Positions 1 through 5,838 of a DNA stretch of 5,980 nt are shown one piece after another. The stretch's first letter is position 1; the number at the start of each line of letters is the position of its first letter. Below the pieces are notes generated by a model. It ran no database searches. It worked only from the letters and a program-made list of their open reading frames with translations, and had not been told where the DNA came from. The position numbers were made by a program, and so were the translations under genes. Source of the DNA: Hyphomicrobiales bacterium (GTDB lineage Bacteria > Pseudomonadota > Alphaproteobacteria > Rhizobiales > Beijerinckiaceae); assembly GCA_947374125.1 (NCBI GenBank), contig CANCAR010000169.1, positions 1 through 5,980 on the forward strand, written 5' to 3'.

Positions 1-300
1 ACCTGTAATGGCTGCCACTCCGGGATAGGCGATCCTAATTTGCTCAGGCTCGGCGCCCATGCAGCCGGTAACGATCACTTTGCCATTCTGCGCCATAGCC
101 TCGCCGATAGCACCGAGCGATTCAGCCTTAGCGCTATCCAAAAAACCACATGTATTGACGATCACCGCGTCGGCACCCTCATGCGTCTTTGTCAGCTCAT
201 AGCCTTCGGCACGGAGCTGCGAGATGATCCTTTCGCTATCCACCAGCGCCTTTGGGCAGCCGAGCGAAACGAAGGAAATTTTGGGAGCATGTTGGGTCAT
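1..300 (-). CDS. rimO: RimO, ribosomal protein uS12 methylthiotransferase (N-terminal part, cut by window edge)
   Basis: RimO is a radical-SAM iron-sulfur enzyme that adds a methylthio group to a conserved aspartate of ribosomal protein S12 in the cytoplasm. The minus strand from base 300 to base 1 reads as 100 uninterrupted codons. It begins MTQHAPKISFVSLGCPKALV and contains VIVNTCGFLDSA and KVIVTGCMGAEPEQIR. Cys15, Cys51 and Cys80 are the three N-terminal cluster ligands of the UPF0004 domain. The wording SLGCPKxLVDSE and NTCGFxDSA separates RimO from its relative MiaB. The radical-SAM CxxxCxxC motif and the TRAM domain would lie beyond the left edge and cannot be checked. The ATG at 300-298 matches the family start, but no clear Shine-Dalgarno sits before it; a six-codon ORF ends on the start codon instead. 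The gene is divergent from the EamA permease. I am sure of the family. Confidence 0.96.
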   Translation of the reverse strand, partial: MTQHAPKISFVSLGCPKALVDSERIISQLRAEGYELTKTHEGADAVIVNTCGFLDSAKAESLGAIGEAMAQNGKVIVTGCMGAEPEQIRIAYPGVAAITG

Positions 301-465
301 GGGGATAGGATATCCATTAATTTTCTCGCACAGCTCTATCGTAAGGACTGTCGCGCGACAACTCTATGGCACAGTCCGCCGTTAAAGGATTGCCATACGA
401 CGCCTTAATACCCATGGTAGCCTCGAGATTCGCCTTCCCCGCCTCAGAAAGCCGCACACCCTACG
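301..465. promoter_or_regulatory. Divergent intergenic region with 12-bp palindrome and inverted repeat
   Basis: These 165 bp lie between two divergent starts and must hold both promoters. A perfect 12-bp palindrome, TGTCGCGCGACA, occupies 349-360. It overlaps a second symmetry: GGACTGT at 345-351 is the exact inverted partner of ACAGTCC at 371-377. On the minus strand a weak candidate -35 (TTGTCG), followed 17 bp later by TAGAGC, overlaps the palindrome, so a protein bound there could control rimO. That promoter reading is inference. No convincing -35/-10 pair was found for the plus-strand permease. Confidence 0.4.
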
Positions 466-1395
466 ATGGATACGATCGAAACTCCTCGCCGTTCAACCGA
501 ACCCGCTAAACCCAGCGGATTCGATAACCAGCCGAATGCTCGCGCAACCTTGTTCGGTATAGCGATGGTGGTTCTAACGTCCGCGATGTGGACCGCATCT
601 GATGGCGCGGCGCAATGGCTAACGAGGACACTTCCGCCGCTTGAGGTAACCTGGGTTAGGTACGTCGTCCACGTCTTGGTTCTATTTCCTTGGCTAAGGG
701 GTGGCTTTCGCTCAGCCCTACAGACAAAACACCTAAGTTTGCAGGTCTTAAGGGGCGTATTTTCTGCCTTCTCAGCGATCACGTTTATTATTGGGCTGAA
801 TCTGATCCCGATTGCAGAAGCAACCGCCATAACCTTTGTCGCTCCGTTTGTGATTATGGGCCTAGCGGCGATGCTCCTGCACGAAAAGGTGGAGTTGCGC
901 CGTTGGATTGCAGCAGGTGTCGGCTTAGCCGGTGTTCTTGTGATTGTGCAGCCGGGAGGCGATGCATTCCATTGGTCGGCGCTTTTACCACTTCTAGCAG
1001 CAATCTTGGGGGCTTCGGCCATCGTGACCACCCGTCTGATGCCGCGAGACGATTCGAAGGTTACAATGGTCTATACAGGGTTTGTTGGCTTGATCATTCT
1101 TTCCGCCCTAGTACCGTTTCAATGGGTAACACCGTCTCCAACGGATATTATCGTCGGCGCAGCGGTGGGCGTATTTGGTGCAGCTGCTAACCTCCTTCAA
1201 ATATCCGTTTATCGCCAATTGCCCGCTTCTTTATTGGCTCCCTTCAGCTACTCTCAGTTGGTCTGGGCGAGTCTGTTCGGATTTGTCGTGTTTGGCGTAT
1301 GGCCTACCTATGCCACTTTGTCTGGGGCGGCCATCATTGCCGCCAGCGGGCTTTATTCAGCTTGGCGCGAGCGTCAGGCCGCTAACTTATCCTAA
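466..1395 (+). CDS. EamA/DMT-family inner-membrane transporter, 309 aa
   Basis: This is a drug/metabolite-superfamily permease, a class of inner-membrane carriers that usually move amino acids, nucleosides, S-adenosylmethionine or other small metabolites; the substrate cannot be read from sequence. About ten hydrophobic helices can be seen, near residues 27-47, 59-77, 93-112, 117-137, 147-161, 169-188, 199-217, 226-248, 254-277 and 282-299. They form the two five-helix EamA repeats. The signature PIAEATAITFVAPF followed by LLHEKVE (residues 115-143) is the typical first-repeat motif; the second repeat has LPASLLAPFSYSQLVWA. Length is normal for the family. The ATG at 466 leaves a 26-residue polar N-terminus. 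It lacks a clear Shine-Dalgarno, but the next Met (34) falls inside the first helix. The gene appears to be a single transcription unit with no obvious partner. Confidence 0.9.
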   Translation: MDTIETPRRSTEPAKPSGFDNQPNARATLFGIAMVVLTSAMWTASDGAAQWLTRTLPPLEVTWVRYVVHVLVLFPWLRGGFRSALQTKHLSLQVLRGVFSAFSAITFIIGLNLIPIAEATAITFVAPFVIMGLAAMLLHEKVELRRWIAAGVGLAGVLVIVQPGGDAFHWSALLPLLAAILGASAIVTTRLMPRDDSKVTMVYTGFVGLIILSALVPFQWVTPSPTDIIVGAAVGVFGAAANLLQISVYRQLPASLLAPFSYSQLVWASLFGFVVFGVWPTYATLSGAAIIAASGLYSAWRERQAANLS

Positions 1396-1586
1396 GTGAT
1401 TTAATTGCCTGCCTAAAACAAAACCCAAATTTCAAACGTCATGGGTGTTACTCCGCATTTAAAGCGGATGCGTTACCGGTAGAGTGGTCTTCTGTTGCAA
1501 GCACTTGCTTAGCCAAACCACGCGAATATCGAAACAGATATCGTCGCCGTATCATGAAACGGCATACCACCGAATGGGAGACTTGC
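1396..1586. other. Intergenic region with small inverted repeats
   Basis: No gene is seen in these 191 bp. TCCGC at 1452-1456 pairs with GCGGA at 1464-1468 around a 7-nt AT loop, but no T tract follows, so it is a poor terminator for the permease. GCAAG (1497-1501) and CTTGC (1504-1508) form a compact dyad, as does the overlapping pair AAGCA/TGCTT (1499-1510). This could be an operator upstream of the small membrane protein. No convincing sigma-70 or EcfG-type promoter was found. Confidence 0.3.
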
Positions 1587-1751
1587 ATGTCGATCGGTAC
1601 AATACTCGTTATCATTCTCATCGTGTTTTTATTGGGTGGATTCAGCGGTCAATTTGGCGGATATGGCTATGGTTACGGGCACGGCGGTGTAGGCGTTATT
1701 GGCGTCGTTCTAATCGTTGTCGTTGTGCTTGTGCTTCTGGGACGAATATAA
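1587..1751 (+). CDS. Small Gly/Tyr-rich membrane protein, DUF3309-like, 54 aa
   Basis: A 54-residue protein with two hydrophobic stretches, residues 4-16 (GTILVIILIVFLL) and about 35-52, ending in LGRI. They flank a glycine/tyrosine-rich linker with GGYGYGYGHGG. The opening MSIGTILVIILI and the closing VLVLLGRI match the DUF3309 pattern of very small predicted membrane proteins common in Alphaproteobacteria. This protein lacks the LPTWP segment I recall from typical members, so it may be a sister family. Function is unknown. A Met start is also possible at 1554, but ATG 1587 has GGGAG at 1576-1580 with a 6-nt spacer and gives the family N-terminus, so it is preferred. It ends 49 bp before the transporter gene and may be co-transcribed with it. 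Confidence 0.82.
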   Translation: MSIGTILVIILIVFLLGGFSGQFGGYGYGYGHGGVGVIGVVLIVVVVLVLLGRI

Positions 1752-1779
1752 AGCGCACGATATCGACGGCGCGCTTTAT
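1748..1779 (+). terminator. Stop-codon-overlapping hairpin, possible attenuator or weak terminator
   Basis: ATAAAGCGC (1748-1756) is a perfect 9-bp inverted partner of GCGCTTTAT (1771-1779) around a 14-nt loop. The TAA stop of the small membrane protein lies inside the left arm. The T residues belong to the stem and no T run follows, so as an intrinsic terminator it would be weak. It could also reduce read-through or influence translation of the next gene, whose ribosome binding site begins a few bases later. Confidence 0.45.
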
Positions 1780-1800
1780 GCTTCCAGAAGGGCTGGCGCG

Positions 1801-2886
1801 ATGAGTGAAAAAACACAAAAAAATAGATCATTACGACATTTTCTTCATTTAATTATTCAATATTGGCGGGGGAGCGAAAGATCTAAAGCCTATATTCTTG
1901 GCTTCGGATTTTTCGTTAGCCTGATCGTCAATCTATCGATGGCACTTTTGATCAATCGGTGGAGCAAGGACTTCTTCGACGCGCTGCAGCAGCATCGTAT
2001 GAGTGCCATCGTTCATAGTATCGAGCAATTGGCTTTGCTTGCCTGTGGAACCGCCCTAGCGGCGATCGTAACGGTTCAATTCAGAATGCGCCTCCAACTT
2101 TCTTGGCGGCTTTGGATGATGTCGCATTTGGTCGACCATTGGATCGTCAGCGGAATATCGCGCGGCAGGCTTATGGAATTCTTTATCGACAATCCTGAAG
2201 CGCGCATTGCCGATGATGGACGTATTGCCATTGAGCTTTTTGTCGAAATGGCCGGCGGGCTCATCTACACCATTCTGATATCAACGTCGTTTATCATCGT
2301 TTTATGGAATATCGGCGGGGAGTTTTTTGTTTTTGGGTTCCAAATTTACGGGTTTCTCGTTTACTGCGTCATTTTTTATACCGGTTTAACGTCCCTCGGT
2401 ATGTTGGCCCTTTGCGTGCCTTTGGTCAAAACTGTTGAAGACAAGGCGGCAGCTGAAGGGAATTTTCGCTATTTTTTGACCGAGAACGTCCAAACTGTGC
2501 AACCCGACGAAGCTGATAGCGAGGGCGGAAACAACAGTTTAGAAACGTTTTTCGAGGCACTTTTGATAAAATGGCTTCGCGTTATTCACGGCCAAACCAA
2601 GATCATCAGCTTTGCAACGACCAATAATCTGATTGCACCGGTTATTCCCGTGGTTCTGTGTGCCCCCAAATACCTCAGTGGAGAGATGTCGTTGGGCGAT
2701 ATTATGCAAACGGCCGCAGCCTTTTTACAGGTTCAAACCTCCCTCAATTGGCTTGCTGATAATGCTTTCAGCATTGCAAATTGGTCGGCATCGGCAAGGC
2801 GAGTAGCCGCTCTTGATGCAACAATTCACCGGCAGCTTGACGAAGAAAATATCAGCTCCTTTAGTATTGATCGTATTAAATCGTAA
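1801..2886 (+). CDS. SbmA/BacA (YddA)-like ABC-type transporter membrane domain without ATPase domain, 361 aa
   Basis: This protein matches the membrane domain of the SbmA/BacA and YddA group (ABC_membrane_2 type), inner-membrane transporters linked to peptide or very-long-chain fatty-acid traffic. Family marks are NRWSKDFFDALQQH (52-65), WRLWMMSHLVDHWI (102-115), DNPEARIADDGRIAIELFVE (130-149), a charged EDKAAAEGNFRYFL (213-226), and the late block CAPKYLSGEMSLGDIMQTAA (287-306). Hydrophobic helices fall near 31-53, 75-93, 152-170, 180-204, 270-288 and 304-322. The chain stops about 20 residues after ANWSASARRVAALD, where YddA-like proteins continue into a nucleotide-binding domain; no Walker A, signature or Walker B motif is present here or downstream. 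It may work like SbmA/BacA, which use proton-motive force, may pair with a separate ATPase, or may be truncated. ATG 1801 has AGAAGGG at 1786-1792 with an 8-nt spacer and is preferred to the in-frame Met at 1717, which would overlap the previous gene. Confidence 0.85.
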   Translation: MSEKTQKNRSLRHFLHLIIQYWRGSERSKAYILGFGFFVSLIVNLSMALLINRWSKDFFDALQQHRMSAIVHSIEQLALLACGTALAAIVTVQFRMRLQLSWRLWMMSHLVDHWIVSGISRGRLMEFFIDNPEARIADDGRIAIELFVEMAGGLIYTILISTSFIIVLWNIGGEFFVFGFQIYGFLVYCVIFYTGLTSLGMLALCVPLVKTVEDKAAAEGNFRYFLTENVQTVQPDEADSEGGNNSLETFFEALLIKWLRVIHGQTKIISFATTNNLIAPVIPVVLCAPKYLSGEMSLGDIMQTAAAFLQVQTSLNWLADNAFSIANWSASARRVAALDATIHRQLDEENISSFSIDRIKS

Positions 2887-3030
2887 GTATTAATCGATAT
2901 TCCAATCCCATTTTTGTTAGATTATTGTTAATAAATAGAATGAATAGAAAATCAAATCATCGAAATTTAAATAGTTTTATTCATTGATTTTCTATTTAGT
3001 TTTATCTTTTCAAATATTATGGAGCAAAAA
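2887..3030. promoter_or_regulatory. AT-rich intergenic region preceding the lipoprotein gene
   Basis: This 144-bp gap is strikingly richer in A and T than both flanks and has no coding potential in any frame. In particular there is no remnant of an ATPase domain. It must hold the end of the transporter transcript and probably the promoter of the glycine-zipper lipoprotein. Several TATTTA- or TATCTT-like hexamers exist, but in such AT-rich DNA none stands out as a promoter. Confidence 0.4.
2941..2998. repeat. Long AT-rich inverted repeat with competing hairpin
   Basis: AATAGAAAATCAA (2943-2955) is the exact inverted partner of TTGATTTTCTATT (2984-2996). With a G·T and a T-A pair outside, the stem reaches 15 pairs around a 28-nt loop. 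A second pairing shares bases with it: AATGAAT (2939-2945) with ATTCATT (2979-2985), extendable inward to about 11 pairs. The right arm is followed by TTAGTTTTATCTTTTC. This could be a bidirectional AT-rich terminator, a protein-binding dyad, or a switchable leader for the next gene. Confidence 0.55.
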
Positions 3031-3309
3031 ATGTATAAAATAATCGTTGCTTCATTTATTGGCCTAAGCCTCGCTGGCTGTGCAACGGCGCGGGACGAGC
3101 GAATGGCCCAAGGCGCAATGCTCGGCGGTGCAGGTGGAGCGATCATCGGTGGCGTGTCGAGTGGCAATGCCGGAGGTGCGTTGGTCGGTGGTGTAGCAGG
3201 TGCAGCCGTCGGAGCGATGGGTGCCGATATGACACGACCACGCGGCACGACACAACGCTGTTATTTCAGCGAAACACAACAGCGTGAGATTTGTCGTAGC
3301 CGCTACTAA
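3031..3309 (+). CDS. Small glycine-zipper outer-membrane lipoprotein, 92 aa
   Basis: The N-terminus MYKIIVASFIGLSLAGC is a lipoprotein signal peptide with the lipobox LAGC and the lipidated Cys17. Residue +2 is Ala rather than Asp, which predicts transfer to the outer membrane. Residues 28-65 form a glycine zipper (GAMLGGAGGAIIGG, then GGALVGGVAGAAVGAMGAD), a membrane-inserting motif shared with SlyB/17-kDa-antigen-like and YMGG-type proteins. The C-terminus is basic and polar with Cys77 and Cys88, which could form a disulfide in the periplasm. The start at 3031 is chosen because GGAG (3021-3024) sits 6 nt before it. The ATG at 3019 is in frame but would put that ribosome binding site inside the gene and has none of its own. 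The exact function is unknown; envelope integrity is the usual suggestion for such proteins. Confidence 0.87.
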   Translation: MYKIIVASFIGLSLAGCATARDERMAQGAMLGGAGGAIIGGVSSGNAGGALVGGVAGAAVGAMGADMTRPRGTTQRCYFSETQQREICRSRY

Positions 3310-3342
3310 GATGTCTCCATAACCTTCATTTGGTGCGAAGCG

Positions 3343-3380
3343 GTTACAAGCTAACGATCATGTAACTTTTTGTCTTTTCC
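3343..3380 (+). terminator. Probable weak intrinsic terminator after the lipoprotein gene
   Basis: GTTACA (3343-3348) pairs exactly with TGTAAC (3361-3366) around a 12-nt loop and is followed at once by TTTTTGTCTTTTCC. The short AT-containing stem makes it weak, but its place 33 bp after the lipoprotein stop and its T-rich tail fit a terminator. Confidence 0.45.
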
Positions 3381-3530
3381 GAGTCTTACGCAAAATTGGC
3401 ATCACGCTTTTTTTGCATCGCGGGTGATTGTTCGGCATGGTCGATCGTCAGGAAACGTGGCTCCTCGAAAAGCGACGATTCCAAGCCGGCGACAATGTCA
3501 GTGATCACCTTAAACCCAGAGGAGACCGAT
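3381..3530. promoter_or_regulatory. Leader/promoter interval and strong RBS of the small hydrophilic gene
   Basis: This interval should hold the promoter of the 63-residue protein. Its clear element is the ribosome binding site AGAGGAG at 3518-3524, 6 nt before the ATG at 3531, which fixes the start. GCAAAA (3390-3395) can pair with TTTTGC (3411-3416), and ATCAC (3401-3405) with GTGAT (3424-3428). A GGAAAC at 3451-3456 resembles an EcfG -35 element, but it carries one extra A and has no properly spaced CGTT. Confidence 0.45.
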
Positions 3531-3722
3531 ATGTCGACCACTCCAAATAAAGATCAAAACCAAAACCAGAAATTTTCTGCTTCTGGTTCCAAGGACATGA
3601 AAGCGAACCCGAGCCATCCTGCTAATCAGAAGGGAACCGAACAGGGAAGGGCTCAGTTCGGCTCGGCGCAGCGGTCGGATAAACCGACGGATCAAACCCG
3701 TACCACTGAACAAAAGAAGTAA
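3531..3722 (+). CDS. Small hydrophilic, probably disordered protein, 63 aa, unknown function
   Basis: I do not recognise this family. The protein starts MSTTPNKDQNQNQKF and is dominated by Gln, Asn, Lys, Ser, Thr, Asp and Pro. It has no hydrophobic stretch, no cysteine, no signal peptide and one DQNQNQ low-complexity run, so it is probably intrinsically disordered and cytoplasmic. The reading frame is open upstream to 3396, but the start at 3531 has the best ribosome binding site in the window (AGAGGAG, 6-nt spacer); Met at 3495 has none. A strong intrinsic terminator begins 24 bp after the stop. A good RBS plus a dedicated terminator argue that this is a real, well-expressed gene. The composition resembles small stress-related hydrophilic proteins, but that is only a guess. 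Confidence 0.72.
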   Translation: MSTTPNKDQNQNQKFSASGSKDMKANPSHPANQKGTEQGRAQFGSAQRSDKPTDQTRTTEQKK

Positions 3723-3745
3723 ATTGGCTCTCGTTTGAAAGAATG

Positions 3746-3784
3746 ACGGCATGGGTGCGGGTAACGCTCTCATGCCGTTTTTTT
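3746..3784 (+). terminator. Strong Rho-independent terminator
   Basis: ACGGCATG (3746-3753) pairs perfectly with CATGCCGT (3771-3778). The stem continues through a G·T and a G-C pair, a T-T mismatch and a further GCG/CGC (3757-3759 with 3765-3767), closing on a GGTAA loop. Seven T residues (3778-3784) follow. It ends the small hydrophilic gene and sits 38 bp from the convergent stop of the helicase gene. Confidence 0.9.
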
Positions 3785-3822
3785 GAAGAGATTAACTTTA
3801 AATCGATACTTTTGATCTCAAA

Positions 3823-5838
3823 TTAACTCCCGCGCGTCGGACCCTTATTCTTCCAAGGTTTCAGGCCGGGTGGTCGCACATCCAAGTCTTTTGGGCGTTT
3901 TTCGCGGGCGTCCGGTTTGCGTGCTTCACCTGCATATTTCGCCTTCGGCTTCGACTTACTCCATGGCTCTTTTGGGCGGGGAGGGGTATCGACCTTCTCG
4001 GGGCGATAGTCGGGCACACGCTCGGTTCCCAGCTTTTCGCCCTTGTCGGAGCGCACTTTAAACCGTGGAGCCGTTTCACTTTTCGCAGCGAAATCGCGCG
4101 AACGGGGTTCCTGCGGCACGCCAGTTGCGGGCTTAATCGTTGCGTTGCTTTCCCCGCTGCCATCGCGCGCGATTTTACTCGCGAAATCGGCTGCTTTTTT
4201 CGCGGAAATCTCAAACCGTGTTTCACCATCGAAGATTTTGATCGAACCAACATCCTTTCGGCTGACATCACCCGCTTTACAGATGAGCGGCAAAATCCAT
4301 TTTGGATCCGCACGATGCTTACGGCCAAGGGAGAGAGTGAACCAACCCGCCCCACTCATATCGTCTCGTCCGACGTCACGATCGGAGCGAGGCCTTCTCT
4401 CGCTAAAGTCCCGATCCCGCCCAACTTCACGCTCCCGCCCAACTTCACGCTCCCGTCCAGCTTCCCGCTCACGGGGCTTGCCGCCCTTCGACGGCAGTTG
4501 CGTTTCCGAAACCAGTTCGGGCGCCGGACGAGAATTAACCTGCTGACGCAAATAGGCTGCGGCAAGCTGTTCGGGTGACACGCGGGCCAAAAGTTCAGAT
4601 GCGAAAGCGGCCTCGTTTTCGGAGGGAAGCGGCGTTGCGATGGCAGCTTGAAGAATATGCTCGCGGTTGCGTGCTTCAATCTCGACAGAAGTTGGAACAC
4701 CCCGGGTTGTTGCTTCAACGCGTGCCAGTTCGAGGACACGCGCAGCAACGGCATAACGCCTCACTGGAACGATCAGCACGCAAACGCCTTTTCGTCCCGC
4801 GCGCCCCGTACGACCTGACCGATGCAACAGCGTATCTGGTTTTGAAGGTACATCGGCGTGTATGACGAGGTCGAGATTGGGTAGGTCGATGCCTCTCGCC
4901 GCAACGTCGGTAGCAACGCAAACCCTTGCCCGACCGTCGCGCATGGCTTGGAGCGCATTCGTGCGCTCATTCTGTGAGAGCTCACCGGAAAGAGTAACGA
5001 CCGCAAACCCATGCTCGGCCAGCCGGATGGTCATTAGCTTTACCGCTTCACGCGTGTGACAGAACACAATGGCGCTCCCGCTATCGAAATAGAGAAGCGT
5101 ATTGATAATTGCACTTTCACGCTCGTGCGATGGGGTGATCACCATTTGATAGTCAATATCGGCGTGGGGCTCACTGGCAGCGGTCGCAGTCAGCCTCACC
5201 GCATCGCGTTGATAGGTTTTGGCAAGCTGCGCAATGGGCTTGGGGACGGTGGCCGAAAACATCAGTGTTCGGCGCGTTTCGGGCGTTGCTGCTAGAATGA
5301 ATTCGAGATCCTCGCGAAAACCCATATCGAGCATTTCATCGGCTTCATCGAGCACAACCGCGTGTAAATCGGTAAGATCAAGCGCTCCGCGTGTGACGTG
5401 ATCGCGCAAGCGGCCAGGTGTTCCCACGACGATGTGCGCCCCTTGCGTTAATGCGCGACGCTCGGTGCGCATATCCATTCCACCGACGCACGCGGTCGTG
5501 GTGACGCCCGCATCTGCATAAAGCCAGCTGAGTTCCCGTTGCACCTGAAGGGCGAGCTCCCGGGTTGGCGCAATGATCAAACCCAATGGGCGATCGGCTT
5601 TGGGGAAGTTTACGGCATCGCCCAAGAGCGTTGGGGCGATGGCTAAACCGAAAGCTACCGTCTTACCCGATCCGGTTTGGGCCGACACCAGTAGATCGTG
5701 TCCTTGGCAATCCACTCCAAGGACGGAAAGCTGAACGGGCGTAAGCGTGTCGTAGCCCTGTTTCGCAAGAGCCGAAACCAAAGCGGGATGAATGGCAGCA
5801 AGTTCTGCCTTAGGCGAAGTCACAACGGTAGGGGTCAT
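3823..5838 (-). CDS. DEAD-box ATP-dependent RNA helicase with DbpA-type RNA-binding domain (DeaD/CsdA-like), 671 aa
   Basis: An ATP-driven RNA helicase, expected to act in ribosome assembly, mRNA turnover or cold adaptation. All core motifs are visible: Q motif around YDTLTPVQ (29-36), Walker A AQTGSGKT (53-60), PTREL (91-95), GG (119-120), TPGRL (140-144), DEAD (164-167), SAT (195-197), IVFCHT (257-262), ATDVAARGID (309-318) and HRSGRTGRAGR (339-349). A helical linker (about 385-435) leads to an Arg/Glu-rich 6-residue repeat (456-479). Then comes a DbpA-like RNA-binding domain (about 496-556, GAGWFTLSLGRKHRADPKWI) and a long Lys/Arg/Pro-rich disordered tail. The domain order and length resemble CsdA/DeaD more than the shorter DbpA. 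ATG 5838 has only a distant GAGG (5853-5850, 11-nt spacer). The gene converges on the small hydrophilic gene and seems monocistronic. Confidence 0.96.
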   Translation of the reverse strand: MTPTVVTSPKAELAAIHPALVSALAKQGYDTLTPVQLSVLGVDCQGHDLLVSAQTGSGKTVAFGLAIAPTLLGDAVNFPKADRPLGLIIAPTRELALQVQRELSWLYADAGVTTTACVGGMDMRTERRALTQGAHIVVGTPGRLRDHVTRGALDLTDLHAVVLDEADEMLDMGFREDLEFILAATPETRRTLMFSATVPKPIAQLAKTYQRDAVRLTATAASEPHADIDYQMVITPSHERESAIINTLLYFDSGSAIVFCHTREAVKLMTIRLAEHGFAVVTLSGELSQNERTNALQAMRDGRARVCVATDVAARGIDLPNLDLVIHADVPSKPDTLLHRSGRTGRAGRKGVCVLIVPVRRYAVAARVLELARVEATTRGVPTSVEIEARNREHILQAAIATPLPSENEAAFASELLARVSPEQLAAAYLRQQVNSRPAPELVSETQLPSKGGKPREREAGREREVGREREVGRDRDFSERRPRSDRDVGRDDMSGAGWFTLSLGRKHRADPKWILPLICKAGDVSRKDVGSIKIFDGETRFEISAKKAADFASKIARDGSGESNATIKPATGVPQEPRSRDFAAKSETAPRFKVRSDKGEKLGTERVPDYRPEKVDTPPRPKEPWSKSKPKAKYAGEARKPDAREKRPKDLDVRPPGLKPWKNKGPTRGS
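4416..4469 (-). repeat. 18-bp tandem repeat (three units) inside the helicase gene
   Basis: Two identical 18-bp units (4416-4433 and 4434-4451) are followed by a third with three differences (4452-4469). In protein they read REREAG, REREVG, REREVG (residues 456-473), then a diverged RDRDFS. The period is a multiple of three, so copy-number change keeps the frame. The repeat lies in the disordered linker between the helicase core and the DbpA-like domain. Confidence 0.9.

Noticed and set aside
40..408. Plus-strand open frame of 122 codons
   Set aside because: It is the antisense of rimO; the minus-strand reading gives an unmistakable RimO N-terminus with its three cluster cysteines.
444..1399. 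Other long frames overlapping the permease (minus 444-1031, plus 690-1190, plus 1175-1399)
   Set aside because: They lie over a clear ten-helix EamA protein, have no family motifs and have the mixed composition of frame shadows.
1717..1800. Earlier start for the transporter at 1717
   Set aside because: It would overlap the small membrane protein and add residues unlike the family; ATG 1801 has a well-placed ribosome binding site.
3019..3030. Earlier start for the lipoprotein at 3019
   Set aside because: The GGAG ribosome binding site lies just inside that start and serves the ATG at 3031, which gives a normal lipoprotein signal peptide.
2967..3279. Minus-strand frames across the lipoprotein gene (93 and 71 codons)
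   Set aside because: They arise from the glycine-codon-rich zipper read in reverse, giving Pro/Ala-rich or mixed sequence with no ribosome binding site and no family features.
3451..3480. Possible EcfG general-stress promoter (GGAAAC ... CGATT)
   Set aside because: The -35 has an extra A, the -10 does not match CGTT and the spacing of about 19 nt is too long.
3396..3530. N-terminal extension of the small hydrophilic protein
   Set aside because: Its composition differs from the rest, neither 3396 nor 3495 has a ribosome binding site, and AGAGGAG points to 3531.
4416..4469. CRISPR-like or regulatory repeat array
   Set aside because: Units are directly adjacent with no spacers, are in frame in the helicase gene and encode a simple Arg/Glu-rich peptide repeat.
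3861..5401. Numerous 60-170-codon frames on both strands across the helicase gene
   Set aside because: They are shadows of one continuous helicase frame with every DEAD-box motif intact.
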